Shown here: piece by piece, positions 38,031-46,624 of the stretch
How positions within the stretch are numbered: position 1 is the stretch's first letter
Layout: every line of letters starts with the position of its first letter
Assembly (NCBI GenBank): GCA_945867815.1
Contig: CAMBIX010000001.1
Coordinates: 372,001-436,000, forward strand
Length of the DNA: 64,000 bases
Source of the DNA: an uncultured Veillonellaceae bacterium
GTDB taxonomy: Bacteria > Bacillota > Negativicutes > Veillonellales > Veillonellaceae
Reading direction: 5' to 3'
Notes under the pieces: generated by a model
The model's input: the letters and a program-made list of their open reading frames with translations, nothing else
Database searches by the model: none
Told to the model about the DNA's origin: nothing
Translations under genes and position numbers: made by a program

Positions 38031-38177
38031 TGCCTACGCCCCTTCTAACCATTAATAACTTGATATAAGAAAGAATCAATTCACATTAAATTCATTTTAC
38101 TTGCTAACCATATCACATTTTTTACCGTCTGTATATATACTTTTATTCGTTGAACAATTGATAACAAAGAATCCAAC

Positions 38178-39104
38178 TTAAAACAAACTCTGATTGATGT
38201 CAATCCATGATACTTGGTGTACATCATGGATTATATCATTAGGCTCATAACCACCTACGAGAAAAGGGGACTGGTCGTCATGCTTCATCCTATTAGCTAA
38301 GACGGCCTGGCGACTAGTGTTAGCATAACAATAACGACAAAAATGTCGACACGTGTCATAAGCCCCAATATCGCAAGACAGATAACAAGCACATATAGGG
38401 CGGCTCGGCTTAAAAGCTGGCACAATTAATTTCTTACCAAGCGCCCGTTCATACGTCTCTATGGTCAAACAACCAGAACAATCCGCCCCATAGGAGGCCA
38501 GTAACTGCCCTTCCCCGCAGGGGGTAAGCACCATACCACAATCTTGCGCTATCTTAATCAAGGCCTTACCTAAACGAAGCTCTACATCTAAAGGTACCGC
38601 TTTTACCTGAGGAAAATTACGCCGCACCTTTACATAAAGGTCAATAAAACTAATAATTACCCTATCCACATAGCCTGCTAATTGATCCGCCATATAGGCA
38701 AACATCTTACGATGATAGACCTCCGTATATGTATCAGTCAAAAAAATAGGGTCATAACGCCAGACCACCGCCTGCTTGCCCAATCGACGAGACAAGTTCT
38801 TAATCGATGTAATTACCTCATCTACTGATGGCACATATGGCTCTATATCTGTTCCATAAGGCGTCAAGGTAACCTGCCAATACTGCCCATAAGGCCTTAA
38901 TAAATCCATATAGGGCTCCATAGGCTTTGGATTTTTGGTGCAAAAAGAAATGACATCTACTACATCTGGTGACAAACGATAGCGGCTAACTTGCCGATGA
39001 TTATAAGGATTACGCACACAAACAAGATCTTCTTGTAAGCGATTAGCCAGCCACCGAGGATAAAATGCTGGTATATCCGTCCGTTGTCCTGTATTGATAA
39101 TCAC
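38178..39104 (-). CDS. DUF1848 family protein
   Basis: The 308-residue protein starts MIINTGQRTDIPAFYPRW, the typical DUF1848 opening, and has VVWRYDPIFLT and a C-terminal Cys cluster (CSGC near 215, then CACYLSCDIGAYDTC and CRYCYAN, about 240-262), which could bind a metal or iron-sulfur centre. The CRYCYAN element recalls radical-SAM-related proteins, but the function is unknown. A 10-bp perfect inverted repeat (38201-38231) lies inside the coding end. Confidence 0.8.
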   Translation of the reverse strand: MIINTGQRTDIPAFYPRWLANRLQEDLVCVRNPYNHRQVSRYRLSPDVVDVISFCTKNPKPMEPYMDLLRPYGQYWQVTLTPYGTDIEPYVPSVDEVITSIKNLSRRLGKQAVVWRYDPIFLTDTYTEVYHRKMFAYMADQLAGYVDRVIISFIDLYVKVRRNFPQVKAVPLDVELRLGKALIKIAQDCGMVLTPCGEGQLLASYGADCSGCLTIETYERALGKKLIVPAFKPSRPICACYLSCDIGAYDTCRHFCRYCYANTSRQAVLANRMKHDDQSPFLVGGYEPNDIIHDVHQVSWIDINQSLF

Positions 39105-39226
39105 CTGGTCCTCACTTTTCTATTGACTAGCTTCATGTACTGCTAACTTATCAAAATCTCTATCCATAAAAGAATCTAGGAGAAAAGTCCCTAGCGCCAC
39201 TTCATGCTCAATACCTCAAGTCAATC

Positions 39227-39351
39227 TATTATAAATCCAAGGCCATTTCTAAAATAATCCATACCGCCTTAGCGTCTGCAAAATACGTCTATAAATCTAA
39301 GGCTGTCTCTAAAATCGTTCGTACCGCCTTAGAGCCGGTGAAATGCGTCTG
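39227..39351 (-). repeat. Tandem duplication of the 3' end of the DUF2993 gene
   Basis: The last roughly 60 bases of the gene (39289-39351, encoding THFTGSKAVRTILETALDL) recur immediately after its TAG stop (39228-39291), diverged, and in frame encode TYFADAKAVWIILEMALDL followed by TAA. Most differences are spread over all codon positions, suggesting an old duplication. Confidence 0.8.
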
Positions 39352-40050
39352 AAAAGCAATACCCCCTTCTTGTGGTATCGCCTTTGTTACCTGTACTACA
39401 TCTAATAACTTATAACCAGCAATACTATTTTTACCAACCGAGGATTGAGCCAAGGCATTTGTAAAATCAACCCGTACCGTATTCCCATGAACAGTCGTTG
39501 GCAGATTGCCTACACTAATAGAGCCCACTAATTTTTCAATTAAGGATAAGGATAAATGGGAAAACAACCAACCTTCAAGACCACCATGGTCTTCTAAATC
39601 TTTTCCCTTAATTTTATACTCTACATAGGATTCCTTAGGACCAACTACAAAGGACGTTATAGTCCCTGTCAAATCAATCCCCCCAACAGACGGCGTGTCT
39701 AAATGTACTTTTAAAGTGCCGTCTTTTTGAGACGTTACCTCAACAGCTGTCACCTTATCTTGCCCTACTAATTGCCTAGCTAACATATCATTAATAACGC
39801 TGTCTGGCACAACCACTTGACCAGCTAACAAGCCTTTGGCTGTCTGCTTATCTATAGTTGACCGTGCCATACCTTCATACGGCTGGTACTGCGATAAGAG
39901 TGGTCTATATTGATCAATAACTGAGCCAATACGGCCTAACCAAGAGGGCGTATCTGTTACATTCGTTATATCAGATGCATTAACAGCTAACGGGGCCGTT
40001 ATCATAAGAGTTACCATGGTCATCGCTGCTAACTGCTTTACTTTTTTCAT
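39289..40050 (-). CDS. Secreted DUF2993 (LmeA-like) protein
   Basis: The 253-residue protein begins with a signal peptide (MKKVKQLAAMTMVTLMITAPLAVNA, cleavage about 25-26). The mature part has the DUF2993 pattern: Gln/Gly-rich segment, VTAVEVTSQKDGTLKVHLDT, then alternating beta strands. Related LmeA proteins bind phospholipids in the periplasm; here the role is inferred only. Its final 20 codons are duplicated after the stop. Confidence 0.7.
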   Translation of the reverse strand: MKKVKQLAAMTMVTLMITAPLAVNASDITNVTDTPSWLGRIGSVIDQYRPLLSQYQPYEGMARSTIDKQTAKGLLAGQVVVPDSVINDMLARQLVGQDKVTAVEVTSQKDGTLKVHLDTPSVGGIDLTGTITSFVVGPKESYVEYKIKGKDLEDHGGLEGWLFSHLSLSLIEKLVGSISVGNLPTTVHGNTVRVDFTNALAQSSVGKNSIAGYKLLDVVQVTKAIPQEGGIAFQTHFTGSKAVRTILETALDL

Positions 40051-40289
40051 TGCTTTGTCCTGTCCTTGCTTTATTTATTGGTGTTCGTCTATGCCCTTCG
40101 AAGGAAATCCTATTTCCTTAATAATATAATTAATTCCCTGCATACCTCAATTGACTAAGTTAGTGGATTTTAAACTATATAGTATATTGCCTGCTCCCTA
40201 TCCGTTATATTTACTGCCTATAATAATAAACCATAGCCATAGAGTTATTGGCCTTATGAGGTTAGGCTTCTTACCTTATTCTTTCTTTT

Positions 40290-40481
40290 TTATTCTCCAA
40301 CATATTTACGACTTCCATCTGGATACTCCAAATATGCTTTCTCCGTTTGACTATCATATTTAGCAACCAGTAATCCCTTTATTTTCCGTATTACATTATC
40401 AATACGAATTGATGCCTTAAATCGTCTTGTTAGTTCTTCATCAGAAAGGCCATATGTTGAATCTAATTCATTAACTTCCAT
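40290..40481 (-). CDS. Small hypothetical protein, 63 residues
   Basis: MEVNELDSTYGLSDEELTRR starts the product, which is charged, without a membrane segment, and ends in EYPDGSRKYVGE. An AAGGAGAAAG ribosome binding site is well placed before the ATG, which supports real translation. Stand-alone, between the DUF2993 gene and cstA. Family not recognised. Confidence 0.65.
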   Translation of the reverse strand: MEVNELDSTYGLSDEELTRRFKASIRIDNVIRKIKGLLVAKYDSQTEKAYLEYPDGSRKYVGE

Positions 40482-40593
40482 ATCTGCTTTCTCCTTCTTA
40501 CCTAAAATATGAATGCTTTCATATATTGCTTAATACTATCGCTCTTATCTCCAGTATAACTAGTAACTCTAACTCTATCAATACATAAATGCA

Positions 40594-40668
40594 AAAATAT
40601 ATAAGCCCTTCTAACCAGTACTTTATCAGAACTAGCCAGAAAGGCTTACGCTTATATATTCTATTTTA
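40594..40668 (-). terminator. Terminator after cstA
   Basis: Long imperfect hairpin; AAGCC/GGCTT and TTCT/AGAA blocks with wobble extension, flanked by TATATA, and on the minus strand followed by TATATATTTTT. It is about 80 bases after the cstA stop. Confidence 0.65.
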
Positions 40669-40746
40669 CAGACTGTAACCACCGATAAAAGATTACTCGT
40701 TTAAGACGTATCACTACAAAATGAGCAATCACCTTAATTCGCCAAC

Positions 40747-42597
40747 TTACTCAGCCACTTGCCCCTTCTCCTGAAGAACAGGCAAGGTTTCTTCTTCTAC
40801 TTCTTCTTCATCACGATAATCTTGTGGTATATTCCAATAGCGAATCCAGCTACGTACGGCTTCTACCATAACTAAGACAATGAGGCAGAACATGAAAGCT
40901 GACATAACCACAAGCGACCATTTACCATTAGGAATATAGTTTTGGAAGACATTATCATAGTCAGCATAAATGGAAATAAAGGCCATAAACCAAGTAGGAA
41001 GACCGGTAATCCACGCATAACGCCGACGCCCCATACGAATAATAACCGTTGTCCCAATAGCCAAAGTCATAGTCGCCAAGAGTTGATTCGATACACCAAA
41101 GAGTGGCCAAATCGTTCCAATATTACCTTGTAATACTAAATATAACCAAGCAATCGAAATCAAGAAAGAGCACGTATACACGCCTACTTTCCAAGATGGA
41201 TTTAGCATAGGCTTATAAGCCTTACCAATCAGTTCCTGTAAGAGGTAACGACCTACACGCGTCCCCGCATCAATTAAGGTCATAATGAATAAAGCTTCAA
41301 ACATAATACAGAAGTGATACCAATAACCTAGCAAATGATCCAAATTAGGTAATTTAGAAAAAATATGAGCCATACCAACAGCAAGTGACACCGCACCACC
41401 TGGTCTATGCATTAAGTCTTCCCCTACCATCTGTCCTAGGACCGGTAACTCATGCACCTGTATACCTAGACTCTGAAAGGATTCCGCTGTCGAGTTAATA
41501 GCAAAATAATCATTAGGATGCAAAGCTGTCGCCGCAATTAGAGCCATAAGCGCAACAAAAGCTTCTGTTACCATAGCGCCATAACCAATCGGCAGGATTT
41601 CCTTTTCATTAGTAATCATCTTAGGGGTTGTACCCGTCGCGATAACAACATGGAACCCTGAAATAGCCCCGCAAGCAATGGTAATAAAGATAAAGGGAAT
41701 AACTGGACCCGAAATTACTGGGCCTCCACCATAAATAAAAGGTGTTAAGGCTGGCATTTGAATAACAGGCATAACAACAACAATACCTAAGGCCAAAGCA
41801 CCAATCGTACCAATCTTCATGTAAGTAGATAAATAATCACGTGGTGCTAATAATAGCCAAACCGGTAAAGCGGCTGCAAAGAAACCATATACAGCCAGCA
41901 TAAGTTCAATAGTCAATAAATCATACGTAAACCACGGTGCCAATACGGGATTAGCAGCTATATATGGACCATATACAACAGCTGCAATAATCAAAGCCAC
42001 TCCCAAGATAGTCGCTTCTTGGATTTTACCAGGACGCAACCAACGCAAGTAAATGCCAACAAACACTGCAATAGGAATGGTCATACTAACCGTAAAGAAG
42101 CCCCATGGTGAATTAGCTAAAGCATTCGCTACAACAACGGCCATACCAGCTAAGGTAACGATGAGTAAAAACAAAGTAGCTAACATAGCCCCCATACCAG
42201 CGGCTCCACTAATTTGTTCCTTAGCAATATCGGCAATAGATCGACCATCGAAGCGCATAGAGGCAAATAGGATAACCATATCATGAACAGCCCCTGCCAG
42301 CACGGAACCAATTAAAATCCATAATACACCTGGCAAATAGCCGAATTGAGCGGCAATAACAGGCCCTACTAAAGGCCCCGCTCCAGCAATAGCTGCAAAA
42401 TGATGACCAAACGTAACCCACTTATTAGTCGGTACATAGTCTGTCCCATCATTGTGCTCCACTGCTGGTGTTTCCTTGTATTTATTAATAGTTAAAACCT
42501 TAGCCGCAATAAAGGCTCCATAATAACGGTAAGCCAAGATTAAGAAGCAGGCGGCTCCAATAACTAAATAAATACCATTCATCTGAAAGTCACTCAT
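40747..42597 (-). CDS. cstA: Carbon starvation protein CstA-type transporter
   Basis: Polytopic inner-membrane transporter, family known to import peptides or pyruvate. The 616-residue protein has about 16 hydrophobic helices, the family core FGHHFAAIAGAGPLVGPVIAAQFGYLPG near residue 62, SGFHVVIATGTTPKM and the C-terminal CstA-5TM-like region, with an acidic tail (EEEVEEETLP). No LytTR or BtsSR-type two-component genes are adjacent. Monocistronic, with its own terminator. Confidence 0.93.
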   Translation of the reverse strand: MSDFQMNGIYLVIGAACFLILAYRYYGAFIAAKVLTINKYKETPAVEHNDGTDYVPTNKWVTFGHHFAAIAGAGPLVGPVIAAQFGYLPGVLWILIGSVLAGAVHDMVILFASMRFDGRSIADIAKEQISGAAGMGAMLATLFLLIVTLAGMAVVVANALANSPWGFFTVSMTIPIAVFVGIYLRWLRPGKIQEATILGVALIIAAVVYGPYIAANPVLAPWFTYDLLTIELMLAVYGFFAAALPVWLLLAPRDYLSTYMKIGTIGALALGIVVVMPVIQMPALTPFIYGGGPVISGPVIPFIFITIACGAISGFHVVIATGTTPKMITNEKEILPIGYGAMVTEAFVALMALIAATALHPNDYFAINSTAESFQSLGIQVHELPVLGQMVGEDLMHRPGGAVSLAVGMAHIFSKLPNLDHLLGYWYHFCIMFEALFIMTLIDAGTRVGRYLLQELIGKAYKPMLNPSWKVGVYTCSFLISIAWLYLVLQGNIGTIWPLFGVSNQLLATMTLAIGTTVIIRMGRRRYAWITGLPTWFMAFISIYADYDNVFQNYIPNGKWSLVVMSAFMFCLIVLVMVEAVRSWIRYWNIPQDYRDEEEVEEETLPVLQEKGQVAE

Positions 42598-42741
42598 AAG
42601 TCACTACCTTTCTTATTAATGATATAAATACATATGATGTATGATTTTATCATATACTTATCTCGTCATCAATGATGTATTTATATTTTTTGTTATACTT
42701 TTTAATCATTGTTAAATACTTTACTATTGACAGAGACTTGC

Positions 42742-42747
42742 TATAAT
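42742..42747 (+). promoter_or_regulatory. Extended -10 promoter of the thi transcript
   Basis: TTGCTATAAT gives TGN-TATAAT, an extended -10, about 15 bases before the riboswitch. The nearby TTGACA is only 9 bases upstream and cannot serve as its -35 box. Confidence 0.55.
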
Positions 42748-42760
42748 TAAACTATCCATT

Positions 42761-42857
42761 GCAGGGGTACGCTCATAGGGTCTAACCGCCCTATAAACGT
42801 TGAGAGGATAACATCCAACCCTTGACCTGATCGAGTTAAGACTTGCGTAGGCAGCAA
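42761..42857 (+). promoter_or_regulatory. TPP riboswitch (THI element)
   Basis: The aptamer shows the usual order: GCAGGGGTACGC at the 5' end, a variable arm, TTGAGAGGATAA, then CCCTTGACCTGATC and the closing GTTAAGACTTGCGTAGGCAGC. It is followed by a strong terminator at 42884-42916 and then thiM, so thiamine pyrophosphate should switch off thiM-thiE by premature termination. Confidence 0.93.
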
Positions 42858-42883
42858 TATATAGACTGATTACTAATGACGCT

Positions 42884-42916
42884 AAAAAGGACTCATCAAA
42901 TTGGTGAGTCCTTTTT
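42884..42916 (+). terminator. Expression-platform terminator of the TPP riboswitch
   Basis: Fourteen-base arms AAAAAGGACTCATC and GGTGAGTCCTTTTT with a short loop, ending in TTTTT. Position right after the aptamer and 163 bases before thiM supports transcriptional attenuation. Confidence 0.88.
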
Positions 42917-43078
42917 GTCTATTTTCGGCTATATTTTTTCTCTTATATCCATTTAATTCTCTCTAAAACAGGCTAATTAAGCTTTTAAGGCAAACCCCAA
43001 CACATGTTGTCCTATAGCCCCTAATTTATAAAGAACTGAAATATATTGCATAGTAAAACTAGAAAGGACAGCCCATTT

Positions 43079-43984
43079 ATGAGCAACAATGAATCTACTA
43101 AAACAAAGACACCTTCAACTCAAACGAATCAATTACATACATTAAGCCAAGAAATAAGCAAAGCCATAAGACAAGTGCGTCAAACCACACCTCTTGTTCC
43201 TTCAATCACTAACACCGTAACGATTAACTTTGTAGCTAACGCCCAATTAGCTATTGGCGGCAGTGCGGCCATGTGCTATATGCCAGCTGATAGCCAGCAA
43301 CTTGCACACATGGGCCAAGCCTTTTACATTAATTTAGGTACAATTATTCCTATCTATGAAGAAACCATTCCTCAAATCATCCAGTATTTACATGACCATC
43401 ACAAACCTTGGGTACTAGATCCCGTCGGTACCGGTATTGGTGACCTTCGTACCTCCCTTATCAAACAAATGAAAGACTATCCCCCAACTATTATTCGCGG
43501 CAATGCATCCGAAATTATAGCTGTTGCTAACTTATGGAATCTGCCCATAGATAACAAAACGTCTTCTCAATCTCAAGGTGTGCGCGGTGTCGATTCCACG
43601 GACTCCTCTCTTACGGCTACGCCATACGCAATAGCCTTAGCAAAACATATACAAGGAGCAGTAGCTATTTCTGGTCAAACAGATATTATTACTGACGGGC
43701 AAACGACTATTCAATGCACCGGAGGCAGTCCCTTATTCACTAAGGTAACTGGTTCTGGTTGTTCACTCGGCGGTGTCATAGCTGTCTATGCCGCTGTGAC
43801 TAATCCACTACTAGCTGCATTAACAGGAACCACTCTCTATAACTATGCCGGCCACGAAGCCCACCAAAGAGCTAAGGGACCGGGCTCTTTCCAACCTCTT
43901 TTTTTAGATGCTTTATACACAGCGGATGCTAATACCCTTGCTAAGTATTGCCTAGAGCACAGTACAATTAGTATAGCTAGATAA
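43079..43984 (+). CDS. thiM: Hydroxyethylthiazole kinase
   Basis: Salvage kinase phosphorylating 4-methyl-5-(2-hydroxyethyl)thiazole. About 301 residues. Motifs: TNTVTINFVANAQLAIGGSAAM for thiazole binding, VLDPVGTG, RGNASEI and the ATP/anion hole VTGSGCSLGG near residue 238. A 25-residue Ser/Thr/Lys-rich N-terminus precedes the domain. Start at ATG 43079 (AAAGGA ten bases upstream) rather than the TTG at 43046. Confidence 0.95.
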   Translation: MSNNESTKTKTPSTQTNQLHTLSQEISKAIRQVRQTTPLVPSITNTVTINFVANAQLAIGGSAAMCYMPADSQQLAHMGQAFYINLGTIIPIYEETIPQIIQYLHDHHKPWVLDPVGTGIGDLRTSLIKQMKDYPPTIIRGNASEIIAVANLWNLPIDNKTSSQSQGVRGVDSTDSSLTATPYAIALAKHIQGAVAISGQTDIITDGQTTIQCTGGSPLFTKVTGSGCSLGGVIAVYAAVTNPLLAALTGTTLYNYAGHEAHQRAKGPGSFQPLFLDALYTADANTLAKYCLEHSTISIAR

Positions 43985-44087
43985 TCTGAAAATAAATCCT
44001 ACTATATAATTTAAAGACACTTACTTCTATATAACTTAAAAATACCTATCATATCAACATTACGTGTATTTACTAAGGAGCACTATC

Positions 44088-44807
44088 ATGAAAACACAAG
44101 ATTATTCTTTCCCCATTCCTCCCCTTGATTTATCAGCTTACCTAGTAGTCGGCCCAGAAAACACAAAAGGCCGTCCTGTCGCCACCATTGTAAAAGCAGC
44201 CATTACCAATGGCTTCACTTGTGTGCAAATTCGTTCCAAAGTGGCTGGTGCCAGAGAGCTAATTAGCTTATGTGAAGAGGCCTCTACCGTTATCGCAGAA
44301 GCTAACCTCTCCAACAAAGTAACACTCCTCGTTGACGACCGTCTTGATGTCGTATATGGTGCCCGACAAAAAGGTATTAAAGTTGACGGCATTCATGTCG
44401 GTCAATCTGATATTCCCCCTGAAATCTGTCGAGAACTACTAGGCCCTAACGCCATTATTGGCCTATCAGCCCGCACAACAGAACTCCTGGACTATGTAAA
44501 AAAATGCGATACCTCATCGATTGACTACTTTGGTGCCGGCCCCCTCCATAAGACAGCCTCAAAACCCGACTGTGGTCTTGATGAAAATGGTCACTTTGCT
44601 ACCCGCAGCCTTAGCGAACTATCTCAGCTCCACCGCATCAGCTCTCTTCCTGTTGTTGTTGGTGGCGGTGTAAAAGAAAAAGACCTCCCCGCCTTAAAAC
44701 AAACCGGTGTAGACGGTTTTTTCTGCATCAGTGCCGTTGCTGGAGCTGATAATCCAGCCCAAGCAGCTAAACAAATGAGCAGCCTATGGAAAGAAGCTCA
44801 TAAATAA
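44088..44807 (+). CDS. thiE: Thiamine-phosphate synthase
   Basis: Joins HMP-PP and thiazole phosphate into thiamine phosphate. About 239 residues. TIM-barrel motifs visible: VQIRSKVAGARELI, LLVDDRLDV, GIHVGQSD, IIGLSARTTE, YFGAGPLHKTASKPD and VVGGGV. Two departures from typical ThiE are the ARTTE (often STHT/SVHN) and AGP segments, which still keep the fold. Start ATG 44088 follows TAAGGAG. Under the same riboswitch as thiM, about 100 bases downstream; thiD is not here. Confidence 0.92.
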   Translation: MKTQDYSFPIPPLDLSAYLVVGPENTKGRPVATIVKAAITNGFTCVQIRSKVAGARELISLCEEASTVIAEANLSNKVTLLVDDRLDVVYGARQKGIKVDGIHVGQSDIPPEICRELLGPNAIIGLSARTTELLDYVKKCDTSSIDYFGAGPLHKTASKPDCGLDENGHFATRSLSELSQLHRISSLPVVVGGGVKEKDLPALKQTGVDGFFCISAVAGADNPAQAAKQMSSLWKEAHK

Positions 44808-44826
44808 TACTGACATAACCTAAAAA

Positions 44827-44864
44827 GGACAGGTAAAAACTAGCTAACTAGCCATTACCTGTCC
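44827..44864 (+). terminator. Bidirectional terminator after thiE
   Basis: Perfect 10-bp arms GGACAGGTAA / TTACCTGTCC, extended by A/T pairs, with a CTAGCTAACTAG-type loop and TTTTA after it. It separates thiE from the convergent HepT-like remnant. Confidence 0.8.
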
Positions 44865-44887
44865 CTTTTATTATTATATCTACAATC

Positions 44888-45178
44888 TTACTCTAAATTT
44901 TCTAAAATAACTTCTAGCTTTTCTTTTAACTCAGGAATATTATATTTCAATGTATTCCATACAATATCTAAATCAACATTTTCATAATCATGTGCATGTA
45001 AATTACGCATACCTTGTATAGCACGCCATGGAATGCTAGCGTAAGCATTCTTAAGCTCATCCGAAACTCGATTACTGAGCTCACCAATCTGTATTAAACA
45101 CATATTACAAGCATATTGAAATGATATATCTTTATCATATAAAGCTCTATCAAAATTATATTTCCCCAGAGGTACTGA
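44888..45178 (-). pseudogene. hepT: HepT-like HEPN toxin remnant lacking a start
   Basis: From 45178 the open frame reads KYNFDRALYDKDISFQYACN then MCLIQIGELSNRVSDELK and the HEPN motif RNLHAHDY, ending normally in a coiled helix. HepT proteins usually begin with about 20 more residues; a TAA at 45179-45181 blocks the frame instead and no start codon is available upstream of Met at 45103. An ORF of 71 residues from 45103 would lack the first helices. I read this as a decayed toxin; a translated short form cannot be excluded. Confidence 0.6.
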
Positions 45179-45188
45179 TTATTAACTC

Positions 45189-45254
45189 TTACTCTTCCAT
45201 TATTTTCTTATATCTTTTAATTTCAGTATATCGATTTAAACGTTTGATAGCAAT
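45189..45254 (-). pseudogene. C-terminal scrap, possibly of a MntA-type antitoxin
   Basis: IAIKRLNRYTEIKRYKKIME is an open fragment without start, ending at TAA 45189, between the transporter stop and the HepT-like remnant. Nucleotidyltransferase antitoxins (MntA) normally precede hepT at this place and end in similar basic, Tyr-rich helices, so the assignment is by position and composition only. Confidence 0.3.
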
Positions 45255-45260
45255 ATAATT

Positions 45261-46220
45261 CTACTTCTTTTTTGGCACCGATACTAAGGCCACAACCATT
45301 GCTAACACCAAAAGCACAGTCAAGACCATAAAGGTCCACTGAGCCCCCATCGCTGTAGCCTGCCCAAAACTAATAGACGTATATCGACTTTGACTAAGCC
45401 CTAGCAAGCTGCCTGCTAAAGCCATACCTACGGCACCACAAAACTGCTGTAAGGTATTAAATATAGCATTTCCTTGGGCTTGTTCTTCCTCAGATAAATC
45501 CATTAAACCACTTGTCATTAAGGTACCAAAGCAAAGTCCATAACCGCTATAATACAAAGCATATAAGATAACAAGTGCCACATCACTTAACTCTCGTCCC
45601 CATATACTTAATACGCTAAGCCATACAATAGAATTAATAAGACCTATATAAATAGGTAAGCGAGGGCCTTTTATATCTAATAAACGACCAGCCCACATAC
45701 CCATGCAGGCATTTAAGATAGCCCCAGGAAAAATGATCCACCCAGCTAGAGCCACACTACTGCCATTAACTTCCTGCACATAAATAGGAATAATGAGTCC
45801 AATAGCTAAGGTCGCAATCTTAGCACAACAGTAGGCTATTAACTGGAAGCTAAAGCGATAGGATTTAAAAAGAGATATATTAATAAGCGCTTTCTTATCA
45901 TTTTTACTAATATAAACCCAAGCAATAAAACTAACAACTCCTAAGGCAATACAGCCACTCACCCAAAAACTCGTCACCCTATACACGGCTAAATTAGTAA
46001 AGCCTACAATAGAAAAAGCCAACGTCCCCACTAAAGTAAACCACTGTATAATATCTGTCGACACATTGAATTCCCGCATCAAAATAGGAAAGGTAACTGT
46101 CGTCGCTGTACTATCTAAAATACCTAAAAAAGCAAAAATCCCTGTCGCCAAAATGGCTAACACCACGCGGCTAGTCAGCCTTTTCTTTGTCAACTCTTCC
46201 ATATACAAATACCCCAACAT
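45261..46220 (-). pseudogene. DHA2-type MFS transporter with internal deletion
   Basis: The 319-residue frame joins a typical DHA2 N-terminus (first helix, then LDSTATTVTFPILMREFNVS and DIIQWFTL) directly to the second half (FWVSGCIALGVVSFIAWVY...NISLFKSYRFS). Family members are about 450-480 residues, so roughly 150 residues, covering helices 2 to 6 or so, are missing although the frame is kept. About nine helices remain. It is unlikely to work as a normal exporter; a deletion within the frame is the simplest reading. Confidence 0.65.
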
Positions 46221-46624
46221 CTCTTATTTCAGTATTAACCTAGCTATTAAACTACTTCGTATTTTACACTATCTCTATTATACAAGAAAACTGTCCAATA
46301 AAAATCATAATTTTATTAAATCACTTTTAAATTTTGCCCCTTATGCCTAGGAAGTAAAAGCAGTCCTCTACCTGCATAATATAAACAAGCTCTTACGTAT
46401 GGATTTACTCCATATATCCACTACAAACTCAGTACATAAGTTTCCTTAGCCTACCGCACATTCACTAGCAATTAACCACATCTATGCTATACTAAATACA
46501 TTGTCTCCTATATATATCCAAAACTGTTAATACAAACCTAGTCAATGCATCCAGCTTCTACAAGAAGTCGTTCCACAATGATAGGCAAAGCAGCTAAAAA
46601 ATACAAATAAAGGACGAGGTTATC
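46221..46624. other. Intergenic region before the hydrolase gene
   Basis: About 400 AT-rich bases with no credible gene. A TATACT box at about 46489 could be the -10 of the plus-strand hydrolase, which has a GGACGAGG ribosome binding site just before its ATG. No repeats noticed. Confidence 0.45.

Noticed and set aside
38201-38231. Perfect 10-bp inverted repeat as terminator
   Set aside because: It lies inside the coding end of the DUF1848 gene and has no U-run.
42727-42747. TTGACA followed by TATAAT before the TPP riboswitch as a standard promoter
   Set aside because: The spacer is only 9 bases; the TGC extended -10 is the better explanation.
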